A stretch of 64,000 nucleotides of DNA from contig JBMNTB010000006.1 of NCBI GenBank assembly GCA_050945515.1, positions 31,034 to 95,033 on the forward strand, written 5' to 3'. The stretch is from UBA1046 sp050945515 (GTDB lineage Bacteria; Bacillota; Clostridia; Saccharofermentanales; DTU023). Position numbers and translations under genes: made by a program. Numbering within the stretch: the stretch's first letter is position 1; each line of letters opens with the position of its first letter. The notes under the pieces are model-generated. The model saw only the letters and a list, made by a program, of their open reading frames with translations. It was not told the origin of the DNA and did not search any database. Shown in pieces: positions 50,683 to 59,811 of the stretch.

Positions 50683-52362
50683 TTATAATTGCAGTCGATC
50701 ACAGAGATTAAAAGCGGCCAGTTTGAGATCCAAGTCAGTCAATGGCTGTGAAAAACCGGCCTGACTTAACTGATCCGATCTTACAGTATCACCCGCCAGC
50801 AAATTTGACAGAGCAGTGCCGAGTCTGTGCGCTCCCTGCCGGGAAAAAGGCTTGAATGACCAGATCCTGACATAAGCACGAGCCCTTGACAAATGTTGTA
50901 AGGGACAGAGGAACAGTGCCGGCTGTAAAAGAAAGCCATAGCCATCCCAAACATTATCACTATCATCCCACGGCGGACCGCTAATACCGGATCCAAGCTC
51001 TAACCTGCTCCAAATTTCGGTCAGATCTTCTCCCTCAGGGTTTGCCAAAGAAAAAACTTCCTGCTCAAACAAGGTTAAAGCAGCTGCTGTCATCAGCTCC
51101 TGAACTACCTCAATCAATCGTATATCATAAGCATTCTCGGCTTGATCGCCCAAGATTGCCGTACAAAAAGCTGAACTTAAAGTTTCGATTGCAACTCCAC
51201 ATACTTCACGTATCTCACGGTCGGGATGCCAAGAAAAAAGATTGACCCGATTTCGGAACGCGGCAGTATCAGCACATAAGCAGCCGGCCTCATAAAACAG
51301 CTGATAGGTATGATAGCCTTCCGGAGAAAGATAAAAGGCCATAAATGGCAAATCTGAAACAGGAAAATGGAAACTGGGGCGGCTAATTCTCTCATAGTCT
51401 TCCGCTCTTGCTATTTCCTCTGTCATGGTAAGTGCTTCCAGCAAAAAATCAGCCTCGTCATCAAACAGATCATTCAAGCAAAGCTTTATTGTTTCCAGAT
51501 TATTATTCTCCTTATCAGGAGCCGGCAGACCCTCAGAAGTTGGAAACCAGCGGTCCCATATGGCCAGGCTATCCATGCCCAAACGCAATGCTTGCTGCCT
51601 CCTCAATTCATACTGGATGGGCAGAAAATGACGCCTCAGAGTATGAGCAAAATTGCTCTCCAGAGACCCGCTGACGGTAGTCACAAGCTGACGTTCTTTA
51701 TCCAGATAATCAGTTATGCGCACATAACCAAGCTTTTGGCTGATTTGCCGCTGCAGAACAAGGATGCGCAAATAAAGCTGTAGCAATTCCTCTTTTCTAA
51801 GTTGAAAAGCCTGGACAAACTTAAGAAACGAAGCTCTGCGCCGTTCACCATCGAGCTGTGTCAACTGCCGTCTCAACAAATAACCAGGTTGAAAAAAACC
51901 GCCGGGCTGCAAGCCCAATTCTTCAATATGCCGGGCATAGTTTAAACGGCATTGCATCAGTTCCTGCTGTTCTGAACTGACGGAGCTGACAGAGGTCGCC
52001 AAGAGGCTTTTTGTTATTCTAAATACATTATCTCCCGCCAACTCAGCTATGCTTTGACTGGAACGATGATCTACCAGAACGGATAATGTCTCCTGCAGAC
52101 TGATCTTAAACAGGGGAAACCAGAGCAGAAAGCTCTCATATTGTCTGTGCCAATATTCGTCCTCCGGTTGCTGTGCATAGTAAATTTGGCAGAGCAGATA
52201 TTTTTCCGATAACTCCCGCAACAACTGATCGAGATCAGTTAAACTGCTGACAATGCTCTCCGCTGACAGAGACATGCGCATGCGCAAACGTATTTTGCGC
52301 AACTGATCGTGAATTTCAGCAGTGTCAGGAGGAATATATTTCAATTTAGAAAAATCTGTCAT
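50683..52362 (-). CDS. M3-family oligopeptidase-like protein, probably inactive
   Basis: 559 residues, all-helical. The length and the middle and C-terminal regions follow PepF/M3B oligoendopeptidases. Where active members have HEXGH, this protein has Y357-E-A-G-C361 (LFYEAGCLCAD). Both zinc histidines are thus replaced, while Glu386, 29 residues after the first position as in active M3 enzymes, is kept (REIREVCGVAIE). The C-terminal substrate-binding His/Tyr region is also altered. I infer a pseudoenzyme with a binding or structural role. The frame is intact and its ATG shares one base with the argS stop, so it is expressed with argS. A different fold cannot be fully excluded. Confidence 0.7.
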   Translation of the reverse strand: MTDFSKLKYIPPDTAEIHDQLRKIRLRMRMSLSAESIVSSLTDLDQLLRELSEKYLLCQIYYAQQPEDEYWHRQYESFLLWFPLFKISLQETLSVLVDHRSSQSIAELAGDNVFRITKSLLATSVSSVSSEQQELMQCRLNYARHIEELGLQPGGFFQPGYLLRRQLTQLDGERRRASFLKFVQAFQLRKEELLQLYLRILVLQRQISQKLGYVRITDYLDKERQLVTTVSGSLESNFAHTLRRHFLPIQYELRRQQALRLGMDSLAIWDRWFPTSEGLPAPDKENNNLETIKLCLNDLFDDEADFLLEALTMTEEIARAEDYERISRPSFHFPVSDLPFMAFYLSPEGYHTYQLFYEAGCLCADTAAFRNRVNLFSWHPDREIREVCGVAIETLSSAFCTAILGDQAENAYDIRLIEVVQELMTAAALTLFEQEVFSLANPEGEDLTEIWSRLELGSGISGPPWDDSDNVWDGYGFLLQPALFLCPLQHLSRARAYVRIWSFKPFSRQGAHRLGTALSNLLAGDTVRSDQLSQAGFSQPLTDLDLKLAAFNLCDRLQL

Positions 52363-54089
52363 TACATTCTTTCTAAGGCATCGATTCCGGCAATTTTCAG
52401 CCCGGTATATAGATAAAGTCTGGTAATTTCAGTCAGAATCAAGCGAGCCTTAACCAGCTCTTCTGTTTCAGCATGCAATATGGAATGGCTGTGATAAAAG
52501 CGGTTGAAAGCTCTGGCCAGCTGACTGATATTGCGCAACATAATTGAGGGTTCATGAGTCGCCAGTGCCTCCAGGACAGCATCCTCAAAGTCAGCTGTCA
52601 GTTTCAAAATTGCCTGTTCCTCGGGACCGGCAAGATACTGTCCGGCTTGAACCGGATCAATCTGTTCCGGAGGCCAAATTTCTCGGTTCTCTGCCAAGCG
52701 GATGATGCTGGAACATCTGGCATAACAGTACTGCAGATAGGGGGCGGAATCACCCTCAAAGTCAAGCATATCATCCCAGGAAAAAATGATATCCCTTTCT
52801 CTGCCATTGCGCAGAAAAGTATATCTTACGGCACCAACACCAACGCTTTCCGCGATTTGATCTACTTCTTCCACACTCATATCCGGATTATTGGTCAAAA
52901 TAATGTCCCGGGTTTTATTCACACTTTCCGCCAGAAGATCATCTAACAAAATAACATTGCCATAGCGCGTTGAAAAAATCGCGTCAGCACCCCGAACGGT
53001 GCCGAAAGGCACATGGATACACTGATCAGCTTTAGCGAAACCAGCTTTTTTCAACACGGCAAAAACTTGTTCAAAATGATTCTTTTGGGGTAGCCCTACG
53101 ACATAGATATTGCGGTAAAAATCCCATTCCCGATCACGATAATAAACTGCCGCAATATCTCTCGACGCATAGATAGTTGCACCATCGGATTTAAGAATCA
53201 GACAGGGATTGAGATTATACTCGTCCAGATTCACAACCAGGGCACCATCACTCTCAACTAAAAGACCTTTTTCCTGCAACAGCTCAACTACCACCGGTAT
53301 CTGATCGGAATAAAAACTCTCGCCGTTCATATTGTCAAAGCTGATATTCAACTTGCGATAAATCTTGTCGAAGGCTTCCAAACTCAATTTTCTGAACAGT
53401 TCCCACAGCGCATATTCCTCCGGTGCCCGATCCTCCAGAAGTTTAAAATACGCTCGCCCCTCATCTTCCAACTCGGGATGCTCTTCCAGTTCCTGATAAA
53501 ATTTGACATAGACTCGATTTAGTTCCGTAATCGGATCCGCCGCCAGTGCGGATTCATCACCCCAGCGTTTCCAGGCCGAAATCAGCTTGCCGAATTGTGT
53601 TCCGTAGTCGCCCAAGTGATTAAGCCTGATTACCTTATAACCACGATGTTCATAGAGATTGGCGATCGTCTCGCCAAGCAATGTGGAGAAGGCGTGACCA
53701 ACATGAAAAGGCTTGGCGATATTCGGTGAGGAATATTCCACCAGAACGGTTTTTTCAGCGCCTTCGTCACTTGATCCCGGACAATAATCTGTTGCCAGAC
53801 ATTGTTGCAGTACTGCAGTGGCATATTGAGCGGTATCAAAGAAAAAGTTCAGATAGCCGCCTACGACATCTACTCGCTCCAGCCAGGGCAGTCTGCCGGC
53901 TGTTTTCTCTTTCAGATCAGCGGCAATCTGAGCCGGTGCCTTGCGCAAAACTTTGGCCAGACGGAAACAAGGCAAAGCCAGATCACCCAGTTCCGGCTGC
54001 GGCGGCACTTCCATCAATGAAGCGAAAAGCGATTGTTCCAGGCCGGATTCAGCGGCCAATAGCTGTATTAGTTCAGTTTTAAATTGCAT
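52362..54089 (-). CDS. argS: Arginyl-tRNA synthetase
   Basis: 575 residues. Add-1 N-terminal domain, HIGH motif as HVGH in SPNIAKPFHVGHAFST, the KMSK region replaced by FSTRYG as in many bacterial ArgRS, and the DALR anticodon-binding domain at the C-terminus. It charges tRNA-Arg. It heads the long co-directional run down to comEA; no T-box or other leader is seen in the 33 bases upstream. Confidence 0.97.
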   Translation of the reverse strand: MQFKTELIQLLAAESGLEQSLFASLMEVPPQPELGDLALPCFRLAKVLRKAPAQIAADLKEKTAGRLPWLERVDVVGGYLNFFFDTAQYATAVLQQCLATDYCPGSSDEGAEKTVLVEYSSPNIAKPFHVGHAFSTLLGETIANLYEHRGYKVIRLNHLGDYGTQFGKLISAWKRWGDESALAADPITELNRVYVKFYQELEEHPELEDEGRAYFKLLEDRAPEEYALWELFRKLSLEAFDKIYRKLNISFDNMNGESFYSDQIPVVVELLQEKGLLVESDGALVVNLDEYNLNPCLILKSDGATIYASRDIAAVYYRDREWDFYRNIYVVGLPQKNHFEQVFAVLKKAGFAKADQCIHVPFGTVRGADAIFSTRYGNVILLDDLLAESVNKTRDIILTNNPDMSVEEVDQIAESVGVGAVRYTFLRNGRERDIIFSWDDMLDFEGDSAPYLQYCYARCSSIIRLAENREIWPPEQIDPVQAGQYLAGPEEQAILKLTADFEDAVLEALATHEPSIMLRNISQLARAFNRFYHSHSILHAETEELVKARLILTEITRLYLYTGLKIAGIDALERM

Positions 54090-54122
54090 ATTTGCACTCT
54101 CTGTTCAGTAGTTTATTTAGAG

Positions 54123-55040
54123 CTAGGGCCATAATTTTGTCGGGTACAAACCGCTGGCTGTCAATTCCGCCAGAGCATCCACTACCTTAGGCCTATCTTC
54201 ACGGTATGTAATGCCATACCAGCGGTCAGCAACCGACATAGCCTTAACTTTAATAAGTTCCGCTTTGATGCAGTTGTCAATAACCTCCGGCAGCAGAAAT
54301 TCTGCTTTCATGGGGTCTGAGGCGGCATCAGAGGTCAAGAAAAGCGGAAAGCGCTCCTCAAGCTGCCTCAGAAAATCCTGAGGCAGACCCCAGAAATTCA
54401 TTGATACAGGGGTCACAGCAGCCAGCTCCTGCCAGTCCTGTTCGCCATCCGAGCGGTATTTCCCGCCATCTGCAGTCTGGTAAATCTGTCTAGTCTCGAT
54501 AATTTCCTCCAGATAACTATCATCTGAAAGCGCACATACACCCCGCGAAACATGACCGTGTTCACTCAAGGTATTCGCCAGCTGCCAAGTACAAAGAGCA
54601 TAAGTATCTTCCGGAGACCGTGGAACACTGAGATGGTCATACATAATGGCAAATGCTTGCGGGCCATAATAATCATCAGCATTAATCACAACAAAAGAAG
54701 CATCGATAAGATCTCCGGCAGCCAGAATAGCCTGACCCGTGCCCCAGGGTTTTTCTCTGCCCTCAGGTATATTGAAACTCTCCGGTATTGCCTCAAGCTC
54801 CTGAAAGGCATAATCAATCTGAATTTTTTCCCTCATCCCGGGGTCGATACAGGCCGAAAAATCTTGCTCAATACTTTTTTTGATGATAAAAATTACCCGC
54901 TCAAAACCGGCTCTAATCGCATCATAGACAGAATAATCGAGAATGATCTCGCCGCTGGGGCCGACAGGTTCAATTTGTTTCAAACCGCCGTAGCGTGATC
55001 CCATTCCTGCCGCCATTACAACCAAGATCGGTTTTACCAT
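54123..55040 (-). CDS. Sugar-nucleotide-type nucleotidyltransferase
   Basis: 305 residues from ATG 55040, which has GGAGGAG directly upstream; the open frame extends 43 codons further without support. The N-terminal signature VVMAAGMGSRYGGLKQIEPV and VVINADDYYGPQAF are those of GT-A NTP transferases, with GPSGEIILDYSVYDAI following. The final substrate is unclear; relatives are annotated broadly as nucleotidyltransferases. It is not next to any recognisable sugar pathway gene. Confidence 0.85.
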   Translation of the reverse strand: MVKPILVVMAAGMGSRYGGLKQIEPVGPSGEIILDYSVYDAIRAGFERVIFIIKKSIEQDFSACIDPGMREKIQIDYAFQELEAIPESFNIPEGREKPWGTGQAILAAGDLIDASFVVINADDYYGPQAFAIMYDHLSVPRSPEDTYALCTWQLANTLSEHGHVSRGVCALSDDSYLEEIIETRQIYQTADGGKYRSDGEQDWQELAAVTPVSMNFWGLPQDFLRQLEERFPLFLTSDAASDPMKAEFLLPEVIDNCIKAELIKVKAMSVADRWYGITYREDRPKVVDALAELTASGLYPTKLWP

Positions 55041-55083
55041 TGTCTCCTCCAAGTGAAAATTATATTTAGACTTAATTATAGGG

Positions 55084-55989
55084 CTATCTTTTAGATGTCT
55101 TGACCCGGATGTAAACCAATTTAATATTAGGATTGCTGGTTTCCCGGAACTGAACATCGAAGTTATCAATAGACCTGATCATTGTTGTCAATTTATCATA
55201 ACCATAGTTCCGTGAGTCAAATGATGGCTGTCTCTTAACCAGCATATTGCCAACATCAGCTAAAAAAGCCCAGCCTTCATCGTCTTCAACATCACGAATT
55301 GAGTTAGTAATCAGATTAATAACATTGCGGTTCACTTTCAGAACTGCCTGCTTCTTTACCGGTTCACTCTCATCTTTGCCGGCACGGTCATTCCTTTTAG
55401 CGGGACTTCTTTTTGTATCTTGTCTAGTTTTGTCTTCAGCCTGAGTGCTTCTTGTTTTGCTATCAGCAGCTGCAAGATCTTTTTCCTCACCTTCAACCCC
55501 TGAGTTGTCAGCACTAACTGCATTGCGCTGTTCAATTACCTCCAGGTAGATGAAGCGATCACAAGCAGCAATAAAAGCATTAGGAGTCTTCATTTCACCC
55601 AAGCCATAGACGATTTTGCCGGCTTCACGGAGACGTGTAGCCAATTTGGTAAAATCGCTATCCGAGGAAACAAGCACAAAACCATCCACACGGTCTGCAT
55701 ACAGGATATCCATGGCATCAATAATCATGGCGGAATCAGTCGCATTCTTCCCTGTCGTATAGCCAAATTGTTGCACGGGGGAAATTGCATAATCCAACAG
55801 TTGATTCTTCCATTTGGTCAGACCGGGTTTAGTCCAGTCTCCATATATTCTTTTGATTGTAGGATTGCCGTAGCGTGCGATTTCCTCAATCATATTTTGC
55901 GTATGATCAGGAGAGACATTATCAGCATCGATCAAGACGGCTAAACGGACATCTTCTTTTGTAGGTGCCGGATTCATAACTGGTATCAA
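55084..55989 (-). CDS. NYN (PIN-like) nuclease domain protein with LOTUS domain
   Basis: 301 residues from TTG 55989 (AAAGGA five bases before); ATG 55977 is an alternative. The N-terminal ~150 residues are a NYN/LabA domain: RLAVLIDADNVSP, GKNATDSAMIIDAMDILY and GFVLVSSDSDFTKLATRL carry the acidic residues expected of a metal-dependent ribonuclease. A highly charged linker (about 160-215) leads to a C-terminal LOTUS/OST-HTH-like domain (DDEGWAFLADVGNML, YGYDKLTTMIRSIDNF). In eukaryotic MARF1-like proteins the same pair binds and cleaves RNA. Bacterial members are little studied. Confidence 0.88.
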   Translation of the reverse strand: MIPVMNPAPTKEDVRLAVLIDADNVSPDHTQNMIEEIARYGNPTIKRIYGDWTKPGLTKWKNQLLDYAISPVQQFGYTTGKNATDSAMIIDAMDILYADRVDGFVLVSSDSDFTKLATRLREAGKIVYGLGEMKTPNAFIAACDRFIYLEVIEQRNAVSADNSGVEGEEKDLAAADSKTRSTQAEDKTRQDTKRSPAKRNDRAGKDESEPVKKQAVLKVNRNVINLITNSIRDVEDDEGWAFLADVGNMLVKRQPSFDSRNYGYDKLTTMIRSIDNFDVQFRETSNPNIKLVYIRVKTSKR

Positions 55990-56066
55990 TTATTCCTTTC
56001 ACTATATAAAAAACATCATCAAAAATTCTTAATAGCTATTCTAGCAGAAAAACTGCCTACAGACTG

Positions 56067-56834
56067 TTAATAGCCCATTTTGCTGATCACTCGCATGCTG
56101 ATGCGATGAGGCAAGAATTTTCCGACCAAATGCAATAATTTCCCTGCCATACAGGATACGGAGACATCTTTGCCGCGGGCAGATCTTGCAAGTGCAATAC
56201 GTACAACTTTCTCAGGCTGTTCAATACCCAGTGATTTAATCCAATTGAGCTTGCTCTTGCCTGAGCTATTATTGAAAAATTCAGTTTCCATCGGATTGGG
56301 ACAAACTGCTGTTACGGTGATCTTTTCCCGGCGCAGCTCCTCATTAAGAGCCCTCGCAAATGACAGAACAAAGGTCTTGCTGGCAGCATAGACACTAAAG
56401 CCCGGTTGCGGCATGAAAGCTGCTACAGAGCTGATCTGGAGTATTCTGGAACCCGCTGCGCAATATGGCAGGACAAGATTAGTAAGCTGCATAATAGCAA
56501 GCACATTCAGCCTTAACAGCTCCGAATTATATTTGCGTTCTATACTCGTAAATCTGCCCGCTTGGCCTTTGCCGGCATTATTAATCAAGATAGAAACTAC
56601 CGGTTTTTGTTGTTTTAGTTCTGATTCAATGATCGCAAAAGAACTTTCCTGCAATAAATCCAGGACCAATATTTTAGTATCTGTTTTCAGTTCGGCAGCT
56701 AATTCTACAAGGCGCTCCCGTCGTCTCGCTATCAGCCAAATCTCATCTAAGCCAGTCATTGTATCTATCTGGCGTGCGAACTCACGACCCAAGCCGGAGG
56801 ATGCACCTGTGACAATTGCTATTTTTTTGCTCAT
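56067..56834 (-). CDS. Short-chain dehydrogenase/reductase
   Basis: 255 residues. Rossmann motif TGASSGLG (9-16), NNAG motif ILINNAGKGQAG, catalytic Ser in QISSVAAF and the YxxxK pair in VYAASKTF. This is a classical SDR with NAD(P). The C-terminal LVGKFLPHRISMRVISKMGY resembles the membrane-proximal tail of DltE-like SDRs. Substrate unknown. Confidence 0.9.
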   Translation of the reverse strand: MSKKIAIVTGASSGLGREFARQIDTMTGLDEIWLIARRRERLVELAAELKTDTKILVLDLLQESSFAIIESELKQQKPVVSILINNAGKGQAGRFTSIERKYNSELLRLNVLAIMQLTNLVLPYCAAGSRILQISSVAAFMPQPGFSVYAASKTFVLSFARALNEELRREKITVTAVCPNPMETEFFNNSSGKSKLNWIKSLGIEQPEKVVRIALARSARGKDVSVSCMAGKLLHLVGKFLPHRISMRVISKMGY

Positions 56835-56944
56835 ATCATCCCATTCACTTTTAGCTTTGCCTCTTCAGCACTTAGATTTTTAGTGTCGCCTAGCAGCACA
56901 CAAACTTCCGAGCTCGTGCCTTTAAATTGTTCTTAATACAATAC

Positions 56945-58429
56945 TTATTGTTTCTGGTCCAGCATTTGCTGTATCCGTTGTGCGCTCTCAGTAACGGCCA
57001 GCCCCCCGACTGCAGTACAGCGCAAGGCAGCAGGCAGCATTCTGCCCGCTTCATCCATTGCCTTTATTGTTTCATCAAGTGGAATCACGGCATCAAAACC
57101 TGATATGGCCATATTGGCACAGCACAGAGCATTGCTGCCTGCCAATATATTCTTGCCTAGACAAGGCACTTCTACCCTGCCTGCGACAGGATCACAAACC
57201 ATGCCGATAATATTTTGCAGTGCTAAAGAGGCAGCGTTTAGAACCGTATCCAGATCCCCGCCCTGCAAATGGGCGATTGCTCCTGCTGACATACCTGAGG
57301 CGGAACCGCATTCAGCCTGACAGCCGGCAAGTTCGGCAGAAAATGTCGAGTCTGTAGCTATGAATACGCCTATTAACCCGGCCACGAAGAGCGCTTCAAT
57401 TATAGTATCGCGATCGGCATTAACAGCCTTGCCCACTGACAAGATGGTGCCGGGAATCACACCACAAGCTCCTGCCGTCGGCGCCGCCACTGTCACGCCG
57501 AGTGAACTCTTTACTTCCATCACAGCTGTAATATTGGCGATGATATTTTGTATTACTTCACCACCGACGATTTTATTAGCATTGGCCAATATCTTATAAG
57601 CCTGGGGTCCGAGCATCCGATCGGAAAAATTAGTACCCGCCAAGCCTGTTGCCACAGCTTTTTCCATAATAGTGAGGATAGAATCCATCATCTCCGACAG
57701 GACAGCAGACGACAGACCACTGCGCTGACTCTCATATAACAAAGCAGCCTGATATGCGTTGAGCCCTTTGTCATGCGCCAATGCCTTTAACTCGGGAACT
57801 GATGTAAAAGGCACCTCTGGTTTTAACTGTGAGCCGATGGGCATAACCGGACTAAGATAGACAACCTCAGGAGATTTCAACTCAAACTTTGCCTCCTCCT
57901 CAGCTGTAAAGGCCTTTTCCGACCTGATGACCAGCCAATCGGAATCATCGGCATTGGCCAGCAAAGCCAGGTGGAAACCGCAATCCTCAGATAATTCTAA
58001 ATCCTGAAATTTCACCAGCTCTATCATGCCGCCACCTGTAGAAAGTAAGGTCAGCATATATTGCGATCCGTCCCCATTTAAAAGCCTGGCCTGATAAGCA
58101 TTGGGATGCGTGATCTCACCCGGTACAATATTAAAATTGACCTCAAGACCTGCAGCCGGCAATAGATCGAGTGCTGAGAGCAGGCGCTCATCGTCTGCCT
58201 CCAAGCCAAGCAAGCCGGCTGCCAGCCCGATATCGGATTGCTGCGTATGATAGGTCTGGGCGATTGAGCTTCCTTCCGTAAAATAAAAATCGACTTTTGT
58301 CTTGCCGGGTCTGCGCAACTGAAAAAGCACCCGTCCAATACGCACAGCGGCGGCAGTATGCGAACTCGAGGAACCTCTCATAACAGGTCCCAGAACATCA
58401 TTAAAAATACTTGGATATTGCTTAGTCAT
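56945..58429 (-). CDS. sdaA: L-serine dehydratase, single-chain iron-sulfur type
   Basis: 494 residues. The N-terminal beta domain (NDVLGPVMRGSSSSHTAAAVRIG) is fused to the alpha domain (SDRMLGPQAY, AAPTAGACGVIPGTI, GCQAECGSASGMSAGA, MVCDPVAGRVEVPCLGKN). The cysteines in these motifs bind a [4Fe-4S] cluster that activates serine for deamination to pyruvate and ammonia. Some Firmicutes encode the two halves separately. Convergent neither with rtcB nor SDR: it is divergent from rtcB. Confidence 0.94.
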   Translation of the reverse strand: MTKQYPSIFNDVLGPVMRGSSSSHTAAAVRIGRVLFQLRRPGKTKVDFYFTEGSSIAQTYHTQQSDIGLAAGLLGLEADDERLLSALDLLPAAGLEVNFNIVPGEITHPNAYQARLLNGDGSQYMLTLLSTGGGMIELVKFQDLELSEDCGFHLALLANADDSDWLVIRSEKAFTAEEEAKFELKSPEVVYLSPVMPIGSQLKPEVPFTSVPELKALAHDKGLNAYQAALLYESQRSGLSSAVLSEMMDSILTIMEKAVATGLAGTNFSDRMLGPQAYKILANANKIVGGEVIQNIIANITAVMEVKSSLGVTVAAPTAGACGVIPGTILSVGKAVNADRDTIIEALFVAGLIGVFIATDSTFSAELAGCQAECGSASGMSAGAIAHLQGGDLDTVLNAASLALQNIIGMVCDPVAGRVEVPCLGKNILAGSNALCCANMAISGFDAVIPLDETIKAMDEAGRMLPAALRCTAVGGLAVTESAQRIQQMLDQKQ

Positions 58430-58553
58430 GGGATAGCACCGTCCTTATCTAAAAAATTGCCTGGACCAACCTGGCCTAATTAACGTAATCATAGCCTAAC
58501 CCTCTATTTAATAACAATTAAATAATAGCATTGCAGCTTGGCAAAGCAAATTT

Positions 58554-58580
58554 TTGCCTTCCTTGCTCTTTCTATATAAT
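58554..58580 (+). promoter_or_regulatory. Probable rtcB promoter
   Basis: TATAAT at 58575-58580 with TTGCCT (58554-58559) upstream at a short 15-base spacing, or TTTTTG (58551-58556) at 18. AAGGA (58588-58592) follows as ribosome site. Confidence 0.5.
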
Positions 58581-58604
58581 TACGAATAAGGATGGTGTTT
58601 AGAT

Positions 58605-59729
58605 TTGCATATTATCAAAGGTAATTACAATGAAGCTAAGGTTTTCACCAGTGAACTGGAAGAAACAGCACGGGCACAGATCCAGAATCTGGTCAATCAA
58701 CCGTTCGTAGCGGGAAGTAAGATCCGGATCATGCCGGATGTACACGCCGGGGCGGGCAGCACGATCGGCACCACAATGACGATTACAGATAAAGTAGTGC
58801 CCAATCTGGTCGGCGTCGATATCGGTTGCGGTATGCTGACAACCGAGCTGGCAGATCTCACAGCAGACGATCTCGATCTGCCACGGCTTGACCGCCTGAT
58901 CCGTGCCCGCATCCCCTCCGGTTACGAGATTCGTCGCCAGCCGCACGAATTCCTGGAGCGCACGCGGCTCAATGATTTGCGCTGCCGTGATAGCGGGCGC
59001 AATGACAGCAGACTGAAAATAGATCGTGCCCGACGTTCACTTGGTACCTTGGGCGGCGGCAATCATTTCATCGAAGTCAACAGAGACCAAGACGGTACAC
59101 TGTACCTGGTTATCCACTCCGGTTCACGACATCTGGGACTACAGGTAGCACTACACTACCAAAGGATGGCAGCCAGATTGCAGCCCAAAATCGAGCGCGA
59201 TCTGGCCTATCTCGAGGGCAAGCCGCTCCAAGACTATCTGAACGATATGAAAATAATGCAAGATTATGCTGTTCAGAACCGGAAAGCAATGGCCGAGACT
59301 ATTATCACAGGAATGGACTGGCGGACCGGCGAACGCTTCACAACCATCCACAATTATATTGACTTAGATACGATGATTTTACGCAAAGGCGCCATCTCAG
59401 CGCGCGCCGGAGAAAAGGTTCTGATCCCGCTCAATATGCGCGATGGCTCTCTAATCTGCGTTGGAAAAGGAAATCCGGACTGGAATTTCTCCGCCCCGCA
59501 TGGTGCCGGCCGCATCATGTCGCGCAATGAAGCCAAGCGAGTCCTGACACTACAAGATTTCCGCCATAGTATGGAGGGAGTATTCTCCACTTCAATCCGA
59601 CGGGATACCCTCGACGAAGCGCCGATGGCCTACAAATCTCTAGAGAGTCTGCAGGAATACCTCGATCAGACGGTGGAGATCTTGCACCATCTGACCCCGG
59701 TCTACAATTTCAAAGCCAGCGGAGATTGA
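58605..59729 (+). CDS. rtcB: RtcB-family RNA ligase
   Basis: 374 residues from TTG, the only start after an in-frame stop at 58587. RtcB motifs: MPDVHAGAGSTIGTTM, GVDIGCGML, LGTLGGGNHFIEV, VIHSGSRHLG, ARAGEKVLIPLNM and the guanylylated His in SAPHGAGRIMSR. It joins 3'-phosphate or 2',3'-cyclic phosphate RNA ends to 5'-OH ends using GTP and Mn2+. It is somewhat shorter than the ~400-480 residues of the best-known members, matching the shorter bacterial subgroup. No archease, RtcA or RtcR gene is beside it. It is one of few plus-strand genes and its DNA looks G+C-richer than its surroundings. Confidence 0.93.
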   Translation: MHIIKGNYNEAKVFTSELEETARAQIQNLVNQPFVAGSKIRIMPDVHAGAGSTIGTTMTITDKVVPNLVGVDIGCGMLTTELADLTADDLDLPRLDRLIRARIPSGYEIRRQPHEFLERTRLNDLRCRDSGRNDSRLKIDRARRSLGTLGGGNHFIEVNRDQDGTLYLVIHSGSRHLGLQVALHYQRMAARLQPKIERDLAYLEGKPLQDYLNDMKIMQDYAVQNRKAMAETIITGMDWRTGERFTTIHNYIDLDTMILRKGAISARAGEKVLIPLNMRDGSLICVGKGNPDWNFSAPHGAGRIMSRNEAKRVLTLQDFRHSMEGVFSTSIRRDTLDEAPMAYKSLESLQEYLDQTVEILHHLTPVYNFKASGD

Positions 59730-59811
59730 GGGCCGGATGCAACCGGAACACCGGCCGGCCACCCTGCCCTCACATGTCAAAATCAAAAGATACTACTTCA
59801 GGGCAACGCGC

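Noticed and set aside
52554..52946. 130-residue plus-strand frame inside argS
   Set aside because: Antisense shadow of a conserved synthetase gene.
54090..54122. T-box leader before argS
   Set aside because: Only 33 bases separate the genes and no T-box motif or terminator is seen.
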